Made by a program: the position numbers and the translations under genes
Shown here: positions 12,101 to 35,394 of the stretch, piece by piece
Layout of the letters: every line of letters begins with the position of its first letter
Numbering within the stretch: position 1 is the first letter of the stretch
NCBI GenBank assembly: GCA_036785325.1
Contig: JAXIVH010000001.1
Location: 16,065,448 to 16,129,447, forward strand
Source of the DNA: Urophycis tenuis
Taxonomy: Eukaryota; Chordata; Actinopteri; Gadiformes; Phycidae
DNA length: 64,000 bases
Reading direction: 5' to 3'
The notes under the pieces: model-generated
Databases searched by the model: none
Seen by the model: the letters and a program-made list of their open reading frames with translations, nothing else
What the model was told of the DNA's origin: nothing

Positions 12101-14810
12101 AATGCACATGGCCGAAGGTTGCATTCGAACCTGGATCGCTCAGAGGCGCATTACCTATGTGGGTTAGCGTCTTAGTCGAGCCACCCAGAACAATGCCGCA
12201 GAAAAGCCCTTTCAAATATCCCGTCCTAATGTTGGTTCTACCACCCTCAGGCATATCCTTCCAGCGCAATCCCAGAATCGCAGGTAGCGGTCCTTGGGCC
12301 GGCATCTCGAACAGCCACCAGCGAGGAGATCGGCATGTGGAGCATCACCAAGATCGACACACTGTCTGCTTTGATGGACTCTGCCAATGGGGACTGGAAT
12401 CAAAGCTTGGTGAGCAAAGAAGCTGACAGTTATCTTTAATGTTGTTGAAGCTAACTTATATGCAAGTTTGATGAATAGGGCTTGTTCTTCGCAACATAAC
12501 ATGGCAATGACTCCATTATGGCAACATAGGAACGTTAGTTAGAATGTTAGTAGTAATGGTGTTTTGGTCATTGTTTACTAATTAATTGTGAAATGATTAG
12601 TCATTATGGGAAGACATTGCTTTGTTTGAAACTGCCACCACGTTTCTCATGGGATTATCATGGGTAAACTCTTGAGTGCTGTTAAAATTGTCGACAAAAA
12701 TCCCATCAGGCAATCTGAAGTGCAAGCTCTTATTGTTAGCTGTTGTTGTTGTCTTCTTCTTCTTCTTCTTCTTCTTCTTCTTCTTCTTCTTCTTCTTCTT
12801 CTTCTTCTTCTTCTTCTTCTTCTTCTTCTTCTTCTTCTTCTTCTTCTTCTTCTTCTTCTTCTTCTTCTTCTTCTTCTTCTTCTTCTTCTTCTTCTTCTTC
12901 TTCTTCTTCTTCTTCTTCTCCAGGCTGTGGCTGTCATCTCTAAGTATCTGACACACCCGGGGAACAGCCTGGATAGTGCTGAGCTGAACTCCATTGGAGG
13001 AGCCAACCTGTGTGCTCTGAACGTCAGTGTCCTCAAGGAAATCAACTCAAACAGCATCAGGTATCTGAGGAACAAGTGCTAACTGGCTTTGAGTGGACTC
13101 AACACTCATCGTGCAGCTAAAGCAAAATCTGATTCATCATTTTACTCAACAAGGCTATCGTATTCTAAAACTATGCAAACAAATATTCTTCATTCCACGT
13201 TTTTGTAGTTTGCTGTCAGATATCTGAATGTTTCCAATTATTCCAACCTGCCAAGCAGTTGGCAAAAATAATTCCCAATCTATTTTTTCCCTGTCAAAGG
13301 TAGGAAAGATTTAAGAGCTGTAAGTTGAGTTCAAATTGTTAGAAAAGCCATAGGTGTCCTTCAGATATTAGTTAAAAGCTAATCGTGAAACTATGTCAGT
13401 ATCTGTTCTGGTTGACTGGCTTCCTTCTGAGGCAATTTTAGAATTCTGACCAATCAGGGCATGTCTTCTCCAATGCTCATGACTAAAGTCAACAGTGTTT
13501 TAGAAAAAAAAAAAAGCATCCTGGGGATGAAATGTTGAGTCCAACCTTCCCAACTTTTAACTTGACATTGTAAATAGCATATTTCACTACTTTTATCCTC
13601 TTTTCTCCCATTGCAGAAATGCCGTTGCCCTGACGATTACCAACTGTAGCATAGAGAACAAGAGAGCGCTATTCATCATCACAGAAGAAGCCTTCTCCCC
13701 TACGACCCGGACTTCTGTGATCAGCACAACCAACTATCAGCTCATCACTCCCTACTTGGGTGAGTAAATCTCCACACACAGGCAACTCACCCCCAACAAT
13801 AAGAGAGTACACCAGAAAAGTAACACAATGCAATTTTTCACACACAAATGTGTCCTCGTCATTTCTGGCTCACAGGTGGCGCGAATTCGAACTACGTTAA
13901 TCGTTTGGCTGAGTCCAACGTCAGCATGGACCTTGCTACCTTCACCAGTCTGGACCCCGACGTTGTGACGGTAAGGGATGACAGTCAAACCAAATCACGC
14001 AGAAGTAAACTCACAAACAGCTGAATAAGGTCTGTGGTTGCTGTTCTTTGTGTCACTGTCTTTTTTGCCTGTGTGCGTGAATATGATTTCACTATTCTGT
14101 CAGCAGAACCTTAATGTGAGCCAGGTCAAGGGACTCCTGGGATTCAACACCAATGACTTACGTTCCTATAAGGATAACCCTGTGGTCAAAAACTGGGCTA
14201 GTGAGCAGCCACAGGATGAGCTTGACACCTTTAAAGCGGGTCTCATCGGTCGCAGTACAACCAGCTCAACCACACCAGGTGCAACCACACCTGGGGCAAC
14301 CACACCTGGTTCAACCACACCTGGGGCAACGACACCTGGTTCAACCACACCTGGGGCAACGACACCTGGTACAACCACACCGGGGGCAACCACACCTGGT
14401 TCAACCACACCTGGGGCAACGACACCTGGTACAACCACACCGGGGGCAACCACACCAGGTGCAACCACACCTGGGGCAACGACACCTGGTACAACCAAAC
14501 CGGGGGCAACCACACCAGGTGCAACCACACCTGGGGGGGTCCTACCAGGTGCAACCACAGCAACCACCACTACAGGTGAGTGATGTGATTTGGTTTGGAA
14601 CGATGAATGAATGAATGAATGAATGAATGAATGAATGAATGAATGAATGAATGAACACTGGTTGGAAGGTCTGTGACCTGTGATCTGTTTATTTCATTAT
14701 CTGACACATCTGTTTCAGGTACCGGTGGTGATGGCACAAGGCCAGATATCTTCTGCCTCCTCATCCTGCTCCTGGTCTTCCTCACATCCCAGCAGATCAT
14801 GTCCACCTGA
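113..14810 (+). CDS. msln: Mesothelin-family GPI-anchored surface protein, 3' part of gene (41 exons)
   Basis: Exons: 113-324, 563-663, 768-883, 1003-1179, 1385-1422, 1534-1631, 1900-1922, 2020-2041, 2128-2155, 2579-2663, 2748-2894, 3267-3478, 3686-3789, 4065-4180, 4329-4484, 4596-4810, 5029-5114, 5214-5350, 5468-5593, 5681-5871, 6202-6290, 6396-6523, 6742-6869, 7003-7120, 7344-7565, 8365-8535, 8699-8842, 8924-8976, 9147-9276, 9397-9482, 9716-9845, 10146-10336, 10569-10659, 10877-11006, 11460-11644, 12251-12409, 12924-13060, 13617-13759, 13876-13970, 14107-14575, 14719-14810. They sum to 5,481 nt, open throughout, ending TGA. The start lies upstream. The N-terminal half repeats a cassette (Leu-Trp-Phe/Leu core, then Asn-Cys glycosite). 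The C-terminal half has mesothelin-type helical repeats, a furin-like RSKR, a Thr/Pro stalk and a hydrophobic tail. Mesothelin is a GPI-anchored adhesion protein; the human precursor is about 630 residues, so this one is far longer. The exact orthologue (fish msln paralogues) is uncertain. Confidence 0.82.
930..950. repeat. 21-base G run
   Basis: Uninterrupted G in the intron between the exons ending 883 and starting 1003. Confidence 0.95.
2165..2532. repeat. Intronic minisatellite with CTAGACTTACACCCACCT units
   Basis: About 20 tandem units of an 18-bp (sometimes 14-16 bp) repeat, most containing TCTAGA. It fills the intron between the exons ending 2155 and starting 2579. Reading frames through it on both strands are by-products. 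Confidence 0.95.
4293..4320. repeat. (GT)n microsatellite near a splice acceptor
   Basis: Fourteen GT units, ending eight bases before the acceptor of the exon at 4329. Confidence 0.9.
5602..5643. repeat. (AC)n microsatellite
   Basis: AC repeat with one interruption, in the intron between 5593 and 5681. Confidence 0.9.
5885..6052. mobile_element. SINE/LINE tail in mesothelin-like gene intron
   Basis: Contains AAGTCACTTTGGATAAAAGC followed by TGCTAAATGCCCTAAATGTA, a widespread fish retroposon tail. Part of its front (GCTTGAAACTTGTTCT) recurs at 8046-8061. Confidence 0.55.
7766..8300. repeat. Compound (TG)n microsatellite blocks
   Basis: (TG)n at about 7766-7837 and several TG blocks at 8062-8294, separated by short C/A-run sequence at 7923-7947. 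All lie in the intron between the exons ending 7565 and starting 8365. Confidence 0.95.
9066..9101. repeat. (GT)n microsatellite
   Basis: About 17 GT units followed by GTCGT variants, in the intron before the exon at 9147. Confidence 0.9.
10877..11006 (+). other. Basic exon with furin-type cleavage motif (RSKR) in the mesothelin-like protein
   Basis: The exon is strongly basic and contains RQKRRRMKR and RSKR followed by Ala-Ala, at model residues about 1378-1398. Mesothelin precursors are cut by furin to release a soluble N-terminal part from the GPI-anchored part. The position here, just before the exon that starts with the conserved Glu-Cys-Thr-Val segment of the mature domain, fits that role. 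Cleavage itself is inferred. Confidence 0.6.
12118..12187 (-). mobile_element. tRNA-headed SINE piece in mesothelin-like gene intron
   Basis: On the minus strand the segment starts GGGTGGCTCGACTAAGACGC and ends with the B box GGTTCGAATGC, a tRNA-like Pol III promoter. Sequence toward 12020 is probably its body. Not a functional tRNA: the stems do not pair well. Confidence 0.6.
12754..12920. repeat. (CTT)n microsatellite abutting a splice acceptor
   Basis: About 55 uninterrupted CTT units run directly into the TCCAG acceptor of the exon at 12924. The repeat is the pyrimidine tract of that intron. Long poly-Lys, poly-Arg, poly-Ser, poly-Leu and poly-Phe frames across it are artefacts. Confidence 0.97.
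14107..14575 (+). repeat. Exonic Thr/Pro VNTR (TTPGA units) forming a mucin-like stalk
   Basis: Within one exon, from about 14272 to 14560, a 15-bp unit encoding Thr-Thr-Pro-Gly-(Ala/Ser/Thr) is repeated about 18 times. Units alternate so that a 30-bp higher-order repeat is visible. Residues are densely O-glycosylatable and would hold the domain away from the membrane. Unit number is a multiple of 15 bp, so copy-number changes keep the reading frame. The opposite strand also stays open here, which is only a shadow of the repeat. Confidence 0.9.
14603..14654. repeat. (GAAT)n microsatellite
   Basis: About 13 units of ATGA/GAAT in the last intron of the mesothelin-like gene, 25 bases after the VNTR exon. 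Confidence 0.95.
14719..14810 (+). other. Last coding exon: GPI-attachment type hydrophobic tail and stop
   Basis: The exon follows a TTTCAG acceptor and encodes Gly-Thr-Gly-Gly-Asp-Gly, then a hydrophobic run (IFCLLILLLVFLTS) with a very short polar end before TGA at 14808-14810. Small residues followed by a terminal hydrophobic segment with no cytoplasmic tail is the usual GPI-anchor signal. Possible omega sites are the Gly/Asp residues at its start. Confidence 0.65.
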
Positions 14811-15072
14811 GATGGAAAAGGATCCATATTACTCATCTATCTTGTTACTGTTCTTACTATGACATAATCATGCTATTGGTGTTTTAAGAGGAAGACCGCA
14901 TCTTAGTGTCTCTTCAATATATGCTTTACATCAATGGAATCCTGCCGATATGTCTTGCACAGCTACAAATTTGTATTTTTTGTACGCTAATTTATTTTAA
15001 ATTCTTGGTTGTTGGATGATGTAACATTTAAGTAGGTCATATAAGGGATTGACTTAAGTATGAAGGTTGTAA

Positions 15073-15137
15073 ATTAAATATGGAGTACATGTATAGCCGG
15101 CATTTTATTAATAACAGCCTGCACACATATAATTAAA
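15073..15137 (+). promoter_or_regulatory. Candidate poly(A) signals (ATTAAA) of the mesothelin-like gene
   Basis: ATTAAA occurs at 15073-15078 and 15132-15137, about 265-330 bp after the stop codon. No AATAAA was seen closer. Either could end the transcript; this is inference from position only. Confidence 0.3.
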
Positions 15138-15394
15138 AGATTTTTTACTTTTCCATTTCTTACAAAACGTGCATTATCCGTCTGAAACATAAAACCATAC
15201 AAAAACAAACAATTGCATTATGTAATTATTAAAAAATATTATTATTTAAATACGGATGATCCAATCACACAGTGAATTTTACCGTCTGAATTTTACTGAT
15301 GGTTAGTGACAAATGAATGTTAACTAGAAAATGTAATTCCACGCGAGGAATTACTAGGAATGCCTGTAGGCCTAATCATTGAGATAAATTTAGT

Positions 15395-15465
15395 TGAGGT
15401 AGGGATCAAACCGCCAACGGTTGAGGAACCCACGCTCTGCCCAGTGAGCTATGCCGTCCAGTTGA
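15395..15465 (-). mobile_element. tRNA-headed SINE piece between convergent genes
   Basis: On the minus strand it reads GACGGCATAGCTCACTGGGC, then a B-box-like GGTTTGATCCC. It is a SINE head with mutated boxes. Confidence 0.6.
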
Positions 15466-16554
15466 CAGCTAACAAATAAAGCCTATTCATGCCAATATGA
15501 ACAGCTACTGCCACCTGTTGTAGCTCCAGTTCTGGCTGGTGCTGGGCTAGCTGCTAACAGTATTTTACTGGTTTGGCTCGCTAGTCTGCATCGTCATTTC
15601 AAGACATGCACATGCAAAGTTTGACTACAAAAAGACTACAACACCCAGAACAGGAGCACTTACCTTGGCTGCCTCAAGGAAAATTTTACAAGCACATCGA
15701 AGGCAAAAAGAGCAATTAGGCAGTGGGCGGAGAAAAATACATAGTACAGGTATATACGGAAGAGTATATATATATACAGTTTGAATTAATTATTGACGTT
15801 CGGTCGTTTAGCCTCCATTAATTGCAGAAATTTGGTGTGAAGAAGAATATGACGAAAAGCGATATCGAGATTGTGCATATGCATAGTTCCTATGCACAAT
15901 CTTATGCATAGTTCCTATGCATGCCCTAATGAATAGGGCATGTTCCAATGGTGAGATCAAATTCTAGATTAGATTGTGGCCCTTACTGCTGCTACACTCA
16001 CACTGGGCCGTAAACAGCCACGAACACAGGAAACATGGCTATCTTTTTACAACATCCAAGGCTGAGAATCTTAAATAAATTAAACCTCCACTGGCTCTCT
16101 AGGACTGCCTTCATCAATGTGAAACCCTTCAGTCCGCAGGGTGAAGTCTGAATTGGCACCCACCACCACCTACATTACATCTCGCTCATGTTGTGCAGAA
16201 AGTTGGTCGTGCGACACTGCAGGAGACAATAACGTTGGATAACATGCCTAAATGTCAGGATGTAATAGAACGTAATCAGTCCCAGATGGTATATTTGTGG
16301 TGGGGCTCGTGTTTGCAGTGCAGTTATTGGGTAAGGGTCACCCCTTGGTGATGGAAGCTTTCAATGTCATTATGGAGGAGCTGATCCACTTATGCCCATT
16401 AAACACAAGAGCAAACTGAACGTGAAATCAAGTCTCTTTTTATCAGTAAAAACAGCAGTATTTTACATGTAAACAATTGCAATTTCTCATACCTGAATTA
16501 TTAAATAGAAATACAAGTACATTTTAGTGATTCAGACATTCATGTAAAAATAGA

Positions 16555-16560
16555 TTTATT
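16555..16560 (-). promoter_or_regulatory. Candidate poly(A) signal AATAAA of txndc11
   Basis: On the minus strand the sequence reads AATAAA here, about 730 bp beyond the txndc11 stop codon. It would give a 3' UTR of roughly 0.75 kb. Confidence 0.4.
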
Positions 16561-17291
16561 TACCAAAAAAAAAAAAAAAGAAAAGAAAATTGCGTCGTAA
16601 AAGTCATCCCCTCAGACTGCGTGAGTGAGAAGCTCCAGGGCCCTCGACACAGAGCAGGCTTCATATATCACATGTTAAGTACATAACAGCTTCATTAGTG
16701 GCGCTCAATAGACCCTTCTCACAGAGGCGTCCCCAGGGGACAGACACTGGTGTGTTTTCTTTGAGGTACCAGGGTCTTAAAACCTAGGGTCGTTAACCTG
16801 GTGATGGGTAAAGTCCCCCACCAGACCCGGCACGTACAACAAAAATAAAGGAGACCAACCGGACACGCCTGTTGTGGCGGTCCTACGGCGACGGCCCTGT
16901 GAAACGGGTCCCGCCGCGTCTGGGGCGGCGGGCTGGCACGGCGTGGGGGGGGGGGGGGGGGGGTGCACAGTACTTGGCCAGGCCGAGTGACGGGAAGGAA
17001 GGCTGTGGACTTGGTTAGCAGCGACTCGGAGTGCAGAGGCTCGCTGAGTTACATCCGCTTTCTGGAAAGAGAAACAAAAAGAAGCTACGACTGAAGGATG
17101 CTGATCTGATTGGTGTCGGGTCGCCGGCAGGAATTCATCCTACAGCTCTCTGGGGCGGTTAAGAAACCCCCCCCCGCCCCGGAACCGGGGGTTTCTCCGT
17201 TGACGTGTCTTCCTTGGCATTAACTGCTCATGTCCGTCAGGTATCAGGTGTGTAGTTCACCGGACACACGAGTCCAAACCTTTTTATCTCC

Positions 17292-24660
<7,369 letters not shown>

Positions 24661-25285
24661 TACAGGTTTTTAACTCTGCCTCCCATTTATACGCGCCAGG
24701 TGGTGCGGAACATGTCCATTATTCTGACGGGTTGGGAAGGGCAACTGAGCGACATATTATCCTGTTACCCTGGATTGGACATCACTGCTGTTAGTAAAAC
24801 AGGCTTCCCAACACGGATAGACCAACCTTTCTTACCCACGTATACTTATAACTTCCGCTCTGGCGACTCAAGGGAGAATCGCCGTTTGTTGTTACAAAAT
24901 AGAGCCGCAGAAATTGTATTGAATTTTTTTTAACCGACGGTTACAACGAGGTGATACAAAACATGCTTTCAACTGGGATGTGTTGTTTTAACTGATTTTT
25001 CTAAATAATGACCATTCTAACTGATTATGGGTGATGGTGTTCGTACCCGTGCGTTTCATGAAATAATGCTACTGGTAGACTATCCCTACGTGGCAGTGAC
25101 AACACAAACGTGGACGCTAGATTGGAGCCAACCCTCTTCACATGTACACATTACAAACATAAATGCTAATGTATTTGTTGGTGTTTGATTGCATTTATGG
25201 ACATGTTACAGCTCCTACATATAACGTAATTAAAAAAAAAAAAAAAAAACATCCACGTACCATTACCATCAATATTTAAAAATCT
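24661..25285. other. Upstream region of txndc11 and end of bfar transcript
   Basis: No coding exon was supported. The txndc11 promoter should lie just above 24660, because that gene reads toward lower coordinates. The far side includes an A-run at about 25231-25248 and short AT-rich sequence. No TATA box or other element is claimed. Confidence 0.4.
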
Positions 25286-26375
25286 TTTATTTGCTTTCAA
25301 CATCCAATAACTCGCAATAGCATAATCACAGTCCAATGCTGAGTGCAAATCATGTAAAAAATATGATTAACTCTAGTTGCTTGCCTCAAAATATAAATGG
25401 AACAGAATTTTGCAGGAAATTATTTTTCAACAATATGTGCAATGCAATAACTACGTACTTAAAATACTTTTTGTTAATTACACATATTTTACATTGATTA
25501 AAAAAGTGCAGAATTTCACATAGAAGGAAAAAGATTTGTAAAATGCACTTCAACATTCAAGAATGGCCTCTAAAATGCCACCGTTTGCTTGTCCTTTGAA
25601 TAAACTATGACTTTCAAGCTGAGATGAAGATGCAACACAATCTTGCCCACATTTCGCAGGTGTTTTCAGGTACCCAGATTCAGCACCGAGATCCAAACGG
25701 ACTGAGGTAACAACCCAGAGCCACACTTCAAGGTTAAGGCGAGCAGAAATTCAGCATTTTGTTTTCCATTTGATGATAACCCCTTTATAAAATAAAATTG
25801 CATAGGCCGTTGAGATAATGTATATTATTTGGTAATCAACACACAACATTAAACAATGTTTGAATGGAACCTGCAAAACAATAGATCAAACTGGCCAAAC
25901 AATGGCTATCAAACCTCCATGTTTAAGACATTTGTTGTTAAAAGTGAAATGGGTTGAGGAACGTTTTGATGGGAGACAACCATCGCCCCCCCCATCCCCC
26001 CCAGGAAAGCTGAGCTCTAAGAAGTCCTTGGCCTTAAGCAGAACACCCCTTGTTGAGAAGTAACATCCCCCAAGGCGGGCAGAATGAATAACCATCCACA
26101 CAACGGTTTGGTTGAGCATTGAGGCTGAACACCAAGTGCATTATGCGAGCCGCTCACAGCAGTAGGAAGTGCACGCCATCCTCGTGGTGATGCTCCTCTG
26201 TAGCCAGTGCACCATCCCAGGAAGTCTTTCCTCCGACCAAACCAGTCTCACGCCAAGGGTTCAAAACACGACAGGGGGATCAGAAGCGCGTCCTCTTCAG
26301 CAGCGATATGCATCTAGTTTCCATCTCTACAGTATTTTTGTCTTGGGCAGCGCGGCGAGGGCCGCTCTGCGTACC
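25286..26375 (-). other. bfar: Probable 3' UTR of bfar
   Basis: The stretch follows the bfar stop codon. On the minus strand an AATAAA lies at 25286-25291, about 1.1 kb beyond the stop. No competing gene was found in it. The exact end needs transcript evidence. Confidence 0.4.
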
Positions 26376-32002
<5,627 letters not shown>

Positions 32003-32319
32003 TTCCGCTCTGGAGAAAGGAAGACAAAGAGGGGAAAAATATGAAACACTGGACCAAATAAAAGCAACATCAAATGAGGTACAGATATGAGTCATTGATT
32101 AGTTTGGAAGCTAATCTTATAACCGTGTGTTTTGTTGACATAAACAAACGATAGCTGAGGACAACACTTCTTTTCATAATGTAGGTTAATTTAGCCAAAT
32201 AATCTGGCCTCCTTGTGTAGCCAGGACAACTCGGAGCTCATCACTCTGAAAACTGTGATCATATGATCATGGCAGAAATCAGGAGGAGCTCAGCCCAAAC
32301 TGACCCCCTCATTATGTGT

Positions 32320-32545
32320 GTCATGATATATGCCTAGATGTAAGTTTGTACATTTATGTATATTTTTTATATTTTTTATATAATTTTTTGTATATTGTTA
32401 CATAGGTTTATATTATATATTCTAACACTCTGCTATACGTAGAGTGTCTCTTCTTTTTTCCCTGGAGTATTGTAACCAATGCAATTTCCCTCAGGGATCA
32501 TGAAAGTATTTCTGTCTGTCTGTCTGTCTGTCTGTCTGACTGTTG
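32320..32545 (+). mobile_element. LINE 3' end with (CTGT)n tail
   Basis: AT-rich sequence ends in CCCTCAGGGATCATGAAAGT followed by CTGT repeats at 32514-32538. This is the usual look of the 3' end of fish L2/Rex-like LINEs, where a short repeat replaces poly(A). It lies upstream of the first bfar coding exon, in the opposite direction. Confidence 0.6.
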
Positions 32546-32905
32546 AGTCATTCAGGTTCCTCGTGACACATATCTTCCAAGACTCACGGTGGGTGGGAGA
32601 GATCACCTCCACCATCAAAAGGCCCAGCAGAGGATTTTCTTGCAAATGATTGTCCAGTTCTACACGGCCATCATTGAGTCCATCCTCAACTCATCTATCA
32701 CAATATGGTTCGCTGCCAGGGACAAAGGCAGACTGTAGCCGGTCCGTTTGCTCTGCCGAGAAGTTCAGAGGCTACAACCTTAGGTCTCTCCTGGACCTGT
32801 ACCACAGGACCAGACCAAACCTAGCTTGAGTCGCACCGCCTGAACAGTTTAATTCCGTGGGGCATACAAACAAGCCACCTGCCTCCAACTTACTCTGACG
32901 TAGCC
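32546..32905 (+). mobile_element. Decayed LINE reverse-transcriptase C-terminal fragment
   Basis: Broken frames in the plus direction show LINE-like C-terminal text such as QFYTAIIESILNSSITIWF. A stop and frameshifts interrupt it. It is a dead fragment, probably from a different LINE copy than the tail just before it. Confidence 0.6.
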
Positions 32906-34209
32906 TCTCATAATTTATAGTTCTCAATAACTTAGGTTGTACATATTGTTACTATACATTTTGTTTTGATTCTTCTTATTCAGTATTTTGTTTCTATCGT
33001 GTTGTTTTGTGTCTTTTATACAACCACCCCACGAAGTCACTTTGTGTGTCTGCGCAAACATACCACCAACAAATCAACAGAAACAATTCGTTCGAACATG
33101 CAAATATCGTACACAAATACAAAATTAGACCTGATAAGGTAAGACATTCAGTATTTTGCTCCAACTGTTCGCAGTCTATAGTACAGTACAGTCTAAGAGT
33201 ACTCAAGTAAATCTATGATCCAAGTTAGTAGCCCCGTTTCAAACTCGATGGGTCACAAACAAGGTGCTTGACAGCGTCCAGAACCCCTGACCCGTCACAA
33301 ACACAAATGGCGGCCGGTGGACCTTGTCCAAGTTTAGTTTCACCCAAATCAAAAGCAAATGTCAAGCTATATTCCTCGACGGCCCATTAGCTGGTATCAC
33401 GGCGTTCTCGAGATCGCAAACTGTCGAGCTTACATTTCGTAAACGTCCACCTGCATTCATTATCGTCTCACAGGCCCATCTAATCAATGGAGCAGAAAGA
33501 CGATATCTCACAAAGTAGTTTGTTGGTTAGGAACATGTCTGATCCACCACCAATTACCAACCTTTGACACACATTTTAAAATCGACTCAATCGTACTATC
33601 AACAATGTCAAGTTAGCGCAAAAATAACACTGCTCGTTCGTGTTCCGGATTTTAACGTGGTTGCCCCGAATTAATCGTACATTACCTCAGAAGTAGTCTC
33701 TGTGAAGGGTCAAACTGTCGAAACACATTTGGCTGGTTATCTATGAATCATATTTGGGGGAGAATCTAGCTTGTTGCAGCAACATAAAGAGAACAGTTCC
33801 GTCTGACAGTCGCCATGACTGAGAGGAAACGCGACGTAAACCCTGTACGTCACGTAATGTTTGGACTACACGCGCACATGCGTGATAACCATTGCACATG
33901 CGCAATACGGATTCGGCTGGAGGTACAGATCGAATGGGGACAACCATAGGGGACAACAACTTCCTCCAGCTGTGCTTCACTGCTCATCCAATGATCATGT
34001 CGTTCATATGGTCATGTGCAGTACATGTTAAATCGGGATAAAGAAGTATATCGCTATATTTAAGCCCAAACATAGCAAGTCATAGCCGACTTATACAAAA
34101 TCTCCTTCCAGTATAATTGAATAACAAAATAAAATGCTATATCCATATGTTTTCTCCTCATCGGTCAAATGCATTCTGTGTTTATCCTAATACCAATTAT
34201 CCTTTCTCT

Positions 34210-34650
34210 CTCAGGTATGAACCGGTCTTCGAGGTGTCAACCATATAGCAAGTAGCTCTCACAATGTACATCTACTGTGCTGACTGTGGGCAGTCCTTCT
34301 CTAAACCCTCTGTCCTCATTGCAAAGACACTCCATAGGAATAGCGTTATGAAATAACTGAACACCTGCGGTGGCCTTCTCTATCACCAAGACAGCAGGAA
34401 GACCTTTGCACATCCAAGCTGATAGCCCACCACATGCGTGCTGGCGAACGATCATTCACCGCTGTCCGTAATGTGGCAAAATGTTCGGTAGCTCTGCAAA
34501 CAAACAATTCCAGGGTAGAGACCACGTGTGTGTACTGAACGTGGGAAGGGATTCATGCGGCCGCACCCCCGGAAGGAGCACTATAATAACCAGAGCAGGG
34601 GAGAACAAGCAGTACAGTCGTATATGCGGGTATGCCACGCATGCTACATG
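34210..34650 (+). pseudogene. Degenerate C2H2 zinc-finger pseudogene
   Basis: In broken plus-strand frames several finger remnants can be read: YCADCGQSFSKPSVLIAKTL, then HHMRAGERSF, then CGKMFGSSANKQFQ, then CTERGKGFMRPHPRKEH. Stops and shifts separate them, and some zinc ligands are lost. Linker-like GER segments remain. It looks like a dead copy of a multi-finger gene, perhaps related to the intact finger gene 8 kb away. Confidence 0.65.
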
Positions 34651-35128
34651 TACGCCAGGGGATACACAACCGCGGGGAGGGATGACTGCCTCAACCGGGC
34701 GCCGGGTTGAACGCTCACCAGAACACTCACTCTATGAACTCATTATTGCGGTGAATGTGACAAAACCTGTGACGATGACAACTACAAACACAATACGAGT
34801 CTTCTGTCATCTTCAGTGACAGAAGACTAGAACTTAGAACAGAGGACATGAAAACATTACATATAGCAAAGCGTATTTCGTAATAAACCAACTCATTGGA
34901 TGGAATACAATATGATACACTTAATGATTGATGATTATTGGTGGAATTTATTTATTTGGAAGCTCTTTCGTCAATAATGTTTTTGTGTGGTATTTTTTTT
35001 TAAAATATCTAGTCATTTTAAACAGCTGGCAATCACTTGCAGTTTTCCAGGCACGTATTCAGAAATTCATATTCTATCACAAAATAGTAACCCACAATCG
35101 AGAACAGTAGATGGCACCAGATCACACA

Positions 35129-35153
35129 CCCCCCCCCCCCCCCCCCCCCCCCC
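35129..35153. repeat. 25-base C run
   Basis: Uninterrupted C (G on the minus strand) upstream of the LINE. Confidence 0.95.
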
Positions 35154-35394
35154 TCCCCAGCCTTTGCAGGGCGGTAGAGAACGTACAGTATACCAGTAAA
35201 TGCCCTGTCCTGTAGGCTACCATTCCTGTCCGTTACCACAAAGTAGACTTTATTTTTTATTCATATGTTTAGATGTAGATGTTTAGATTTATTTGAGGTG
35301 GCAAATGAAAAAATGTTTAGCAGATTAATGTCATGTTTACATCACAAATATGAGTTTTTATTACACTATGTGACATTTAATTTAAATACTTGTA

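Larger units (their letters stand above)
14811..17291. other. Intergenic space and 3' UTRs between two convergent genes
   Basis: This stretch separates the ends of the mesothelin-like gene (+) and txndc11 (-). No supported coding exon was seen. It holds a tRNA-headed SINE piece near 15395-15465, small inverted repeats at 15877-15941, a 19-base G run at 16945-16963, and the probable 3' UTR of txndc11 with a reverse-strand AATAAA at 16555-16560. Confidence 0.6.
32010..34209. other. bfar 5' intron and presumed promoter side
   Basis: Apart from the LINE pieces, no coding exon was found. The untranslated first exon of bfar should lie here, perhaps near 33.6-33.9 kb where sequence is less repetitive and more CpG-rich, but no splice donor was fixed with confidence. 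Confidence 0.35.

Noticed and set aside
12597..13082. Long open frames of poly-Lys, poly-Arg, poly-Leu, poly-Phe and poly-Ser
   Set aside because: All are the (CTT)n repeat read in different frames; only the short exon after it (12924-13060) has family support.
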